A DNA stretch of 64,000 nucleotides from positions 117,955 through 181,954 of the forward strand of contig NZ_JAQUVZ010000003.1 in NCBI RefSeq assembly GCF_028693135.1, in the 5' to 3' direction. The position numbers and the translations under genes were made by a program. This DNA is from Methanosarcina sp. (GTDB lineage: Archaea > Halobacteriota > Methanosarcinia > Methanosarcinales > Methanosarcinaceae). The notes below the pieces were generated by a model. The model did no database searches. It had not been told where the DNA came from and saw only the letters and a list, made by a program, of their open reading frames with translations. Below, piece after piece: positions 61,294 to 64,000 of the stretch; positions within the stretch are counted from its first letter, which is position 1, and the number at the start of each line of letters is the position of its first letter.

Positions 61294-63819
61294 ATGGAAG
61301 AAAAACTAAGAAATTCTGGTATTGATATTATTGGGGATGTGCCCTGGGGAACTCATTTTTGCCAATTCTACCAGACAAAAAAAGACTTGATGGATATACT
61401 TGTTCCTTATTTTAAAGCAGGGCTGGAAAATAATGAATTTTGCATCTGGATTACTTCACAACCTCTGGAAGTAGAGGAGGCAAAAGAAGCCCTTAGAAAA
61501 GCTGTTCCTGATTTTGATGTTTATCTGGGGAGAGGACAAATAGAGATTTTCCCCCACACTAACGGGTACATAAATGAGGGTGTTTTCGATTCGGAGAAGG
61601 TCATAAGCGGATGGAATGAAAAACTAAATCAGGCTCTGGAAAAGGGTTATGAGGGGCTGAGGGCAACGGGGGACACCTGCTGGCTGGAAAACGAAGGTTG
61701 GAGTGATTTCGTTAATTATGAGAATAAGATAGATTCTGTCATTGAAAAACATCAGATGATAGCTTTGTGCCCCTATCATCTTGACATGCGCAATGCAACT
61801 GAAATTCTTGATATTGCTTTGAACCACCAGTTCTCTTTGATCAAAAGGGCAGGAAAATGGGATAAGATCGAAAATTCCGGAAGGAGACGGGCGGAAGAAG
61901 CCGCTGTTAAGGCTGCAAAAGACTGGGAGCAAACATTTGACGCCGTGCCAGACCTTATAGTCATAATTGACAATGACTGTCGGATTGTTCGTGCAAATAG
62001 AGCCATGGCAGCAAGGTTGGGAATAACAAAAGAAGAGTGTGTAGGCTTGAGTTGCTATAGTGCTATGCACTGGATGGACGAAAAGCCCTATTTTTGTCCG
62101 CATAAACGGGTGCTTGATGATGGACTTGAATACCTTACAGAAGTTCACGAAGAGGTTCTGGGCGGGGATTTCGTATTAAGTGTCTCGCCAATATATGATC
62201 CGGATGGGAAAATCACCGGGTGTGTTCATGTTGCCCGTGAAATCACAGAGAGAAAGCTGGCGGAGGAGGCATTGCGCCAGAGCAAAGAGCGTGAACGGGC
62301 TCACTCGGATGAACTGGCAGTAGTATTGGATGCCGTGCCTGCCGCTGTGTGGATAACACACGATCCCTGGGCGCTTCAGATCACCGGGAATTGGCTTTCC
62401 TATGAATGGCTCAGACTTCCCGAAGGTGCAAACGCGTCCAAATCCGCTCCTGAGGGGGAGAGACCCGAAACGTTTAGAATGTTCAAAGACGGACTGGAAC
62501 TCAAACCTGAAGAAATGCCAGTGCAGATGTCGGCTGGGGGGAAAGAAATACGCAACTACGAGTTCGATATTGTCTATCTTGACGATACGGTGAGACACGT
62601 ATTGGGTAACGCCAGCCCCTTGCGTGACAAGCAAGGAAACCCAACAGGGTCAATTTCTGCGTTCATAGATATCACAGAGCGCAAAAAAGCAGAAGAAGCT
62701 CTAAAAAAAGCACATGAAAGTTTAGAAGAAACAGTTAAAGCACGCACGTTTGAGCTTGAAGAAGCTTATAAGGCATTAATAGAAAATGAGAAAAGACTCT
62801 CCGAAGCTCAAAAAATGGCTCACCTTGGAAATTGGGAGTGGAATACGTTAACTAATGAATTATACTGGTCTGATGAAATTTATCAGATTTTTGGACTTGA
62901 ACCTCAAGAATCATGCACAACTTATGATTCATTTTTAAATTGTGTGCATCCAGAAGATATCTATTATGTAAAGAGTACTGTCATAGAAGCCTTAAAAGGG
63001 AAACCCTATAGCATTGATCACCGGATTATCTTAACTAATAACGAAGAACGTATAGTTCATGAGCAGGGTGAAGTTATTTTTGATGAGGATAATAACCCTA
63101 TTCTGATGAAGGGAACAGTTCAGGATATTACTGAGCGTAAGAAAGCTGAAGAAGCCCTGGAAAAAATGGAGAAAATCCGAATAAAAGAAATTCACCACAG
63201 AATCAAAAATAATCTGCAGATAATATCTTCCCTGCTGGATCTGCAGGCCGAAAAATTCCGGGGTGAAGATGTGCTTGAAGCTTTCAAGGAAAGTCAGAAC
63301 CGTGTACTTTCAATGTCCCTGATCCATGAAGAACTCTACAAAGGGGAGGGAACTGGTGCACTGGACTTTTCGGCATACCTCCAAAAGTTAGCTGAAAAAC
63401 TTTTCAAGACTTACAGCCTCAGTGGTAAAAATATCCACCTGTATATGGATCTGGAAGAAAGTACATTCTTTGACATGGATATTGCAGTTCCACTGGGTAT
63501 AATTGTGAATGAGCTTGTTTCCAATTCTCTCAAACATGCATTTCCTGAAAAAGAAGGAGAAATTCGAATCCAGCTTCGAAGGGAAGAAAAGAAGAATGAA
63601 GTAAATAGATCCTTTTTCAGCCTGATAATTTCAGATAACGGTATAGGAATTCCTGAAGACGTAGAATTAGAAAGTTTTGAATCACTTGGACTGAAGTTAG
63701 TAAACACTCTTGTTGACCAGCTTGATGGAAAAATCGAACTTATACGAGCACAGGGGTTGGAATTCAAAATTACCTTCAACGTAACGGAAAGATCACAAAT
63801 CTCAGGAGTTATTGAGTAG
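61294..63819 (+). CDS. MEDS-PAS-PAS-PAS sensor histidine kinase (HisKA_2)
   Basis: The 841-residue protein has no membrane segments. A MEDS domain (about 10-185: GDVPWGTHFCQFYQTKKDLMD, FCIWITSQPLE, CPYHLDMRNATEILDIALNH) comes first; it is a sensory domain found in methanogens and methylotrophs. Three PAS domains follow (about 205-325, 335-465, 520-630; the first with C-x-C-like CYSAMHWMDEKPYFCPH), then HisKA_2 with the phospho-histidine in KEIHHRIKNNLQIISSLL and HATPase with ELVSNSLKHAF and SDNGIGI. I chose the ATG at 61294 because GGTGGAGAAGGG precedes it. It probably senses a small metabolite; the partner regulator is unknown. Confidence 0.9.
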   Translation: MEEKLRNSGIDIIGDVPWGTHFCQFYQTKKDLMDILVPYFKAGLENNEFCIWITSQPLEVEEAKEALRKAVPDFDVYLGRGQIEIFPHTNGYINEGVFDSEKVISGWNEKLNQALEKGYEGLRATGDTCWLENEGWSDFVNYENKIDSVIEKHQMIALCPYHLDMRNATEILDIALNHQFSLIKRAGKWDKIENSGRRRAEEAAVKAAKDWEQTFDAVPDLIVIIDNDCRIVRANRAMAARLGITKEECVGLSCYSAMHWMDEKPYFCPHKRVLDDGLEYLTEVHEEVLGGDFVLSVSPIYDPDGKITGCVHVAREITERKLAEEALRQSKERERAHSDELAVVLDAVPAAVWITHDPWALQITGNWLSYEWLRLPEGANASKSAPEGERPETFRMFKDGLELKPEEMPVQMSAGGKEIRNYEFDIVYLDDTVRHVLGNASPLRDKQGNPTGSISAFIDITERKKAEEALKKAHESLEETVKARTFELEEAYKALIENEKRLSEAQKMAHLGNWEWNTLTNELYWSDEIYQIFGLEPQESCTTYDSFLNCVHPEDIYYVKSTVIEALKGKPYSIDHRIILTNNEERIVHEQGEVIFDEDNNPILMKGTVQDITERKKAEEALEKMEKIRIKEIHHRIKNNLQIISSLLDLQAEKFRGEDVLEAFKESQNRVLSMSLIHEELYKGEGTGALDFSAYLQKLAEKLFKTYSLSGKNIHLYMDLEESTFFDMDIAVPLGIIVNELVSNSLKHAFPEKEGEIRIQLRREEKKNEVNRSFFSLIISDNGIGIPEDVELESFESLGLKLVNTLVDQLDGKIELIRAQGLEFKITFNVTERSQISGVIE

Positions 63820-63879
63820 AAAAATCCACATCATATGAACCAAATCAGAGACAGTATTAAAATTTCAACTTTAATTTGT

Positions 63880-64000
63880 CGGATAAGTCAAGGGGATTAC
63901 TCCCCCCTTCTCTCCTAAGAACCGTACGTGAAAGTCTCCCTTCATACGGCTCAAGCATTTTCTAACCCTTTCTGTATTGGGCGACAGTTATTAGTTCACA
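63880..64000 (-). mobile_element. 3' end of a group II intron (domains V-VI), runs off right edge
   Basis: On the minus strand the 34 nt from 63952 to 63919 fold into a canonical group II domain V: GAGCCGTATG opposite CACGTACGGTTC, with the AGC catalytic triad, an internal bulge and a GAGA tetraloop closed by AAGG/CTTT. A domain-VI-like hairpin (AAGGGG...CCCCTT, about 63893-63912) follows, as expected before the 3' splice site. The rest of the intron, including any reverse transcriptase, would lie at higher coordinates outside the window. Confidence 0.8.

Overview
The window looks like a stretch of chromosome from a Methanosarcina-type methanogenic archaeon. The evidence is archaeal TATA-type promoters, AT-rich intergenic DNA with many short tandem repeats, HisKA_2-type PAS/GAF sensor kinases (one with a MEDS domain), PKD/beta-propeller surface proteins with a PGF-CTERM sorting signal, a DUF1638 protein and COG1361-type proteins next to a MacB-like exporter. 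No rRNA, convincing tRNA or CRISPR array was seen.

Layout. 0-4.2 kb: a minus-strand cluster of a nucleotidyltransferase, a CobD-like PLP enzyme and a PssA-like CDP-alcohol phosphatidyltransferase, with a second, near-identical nucleotidyltransferase copy cut by the left edge; together they could make a phospho-alcohol head group. 4.4-9.4 kb: a ferredoxin, a 188-bp MITE-like element with a target duplication, an ArsR-like regulator, two paralogous tiny Cys-containing proteins that share an unusual upstream motif, a DUF1638 protein and a CoA-binding protein. 9.5-14.6 kb: a STAND NTPase with kinesin-light-chain-type TPRs, a TPR remnant, an RDD membrane protein and a second TPR gene that has lost its NTPase half. 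15-18.1 kb: two receiver proteins (one degenerate) and a PAS protein without a kinase domain. 18.4-23.4 kb: an orphan specificity-type domain, a Rossmann/Cys protein, a DUF3795 protein and an M23-like protein. 23.8-31 kb: a large secreted HExxH protein, a sensor kinase and an EndoIII-like DNA glycosylase. 31.7-38 kb: a MacB-like exporter operon, a membrane protein/HTH pair, pirin, and then YihY.

39-50 kb is a surface-protein array: three TolB-like beta-propeller proteins, one with a spectacular Cys-rich repeat tail, plus the ghost of another PGF-CTERM tail; a MscL channel follows. 50.7-54.8 kb: a DrrAB-like ABC transporter, a LysE exporter, a pair of hairpins with a shared loop sequence, and a membrane-anchored protein of unknown function. 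55-60.5 kb: a broken restriction-modification locus (hsdS remnant, hsdM, a small TYG/PGxGF protein, an XPD/DinG-like helicase). A 24-bp copy of the hsdM start recurs just after the helicase. 61-64 kb: a MEDS-PAS histidine kinase, then the domain V of a group II intron that runs off the right edge on the minus strand.

Throughout, intergenic DNA carries (i) a dispersed modular repeat family with palindromic cores at four loci (about 21.8-22.2, 31.2-31.7, 39.4-39.9 and 55.3-55.7 kb) and (ii) many local arrays of 11-17 bp units. Several gene remnants (Tn5-type transposase, DUF72, TPR, hsdS, PGF-CTERM and an unidentified multi-frameshift gene) show that the region has been rearranged repeatedly.
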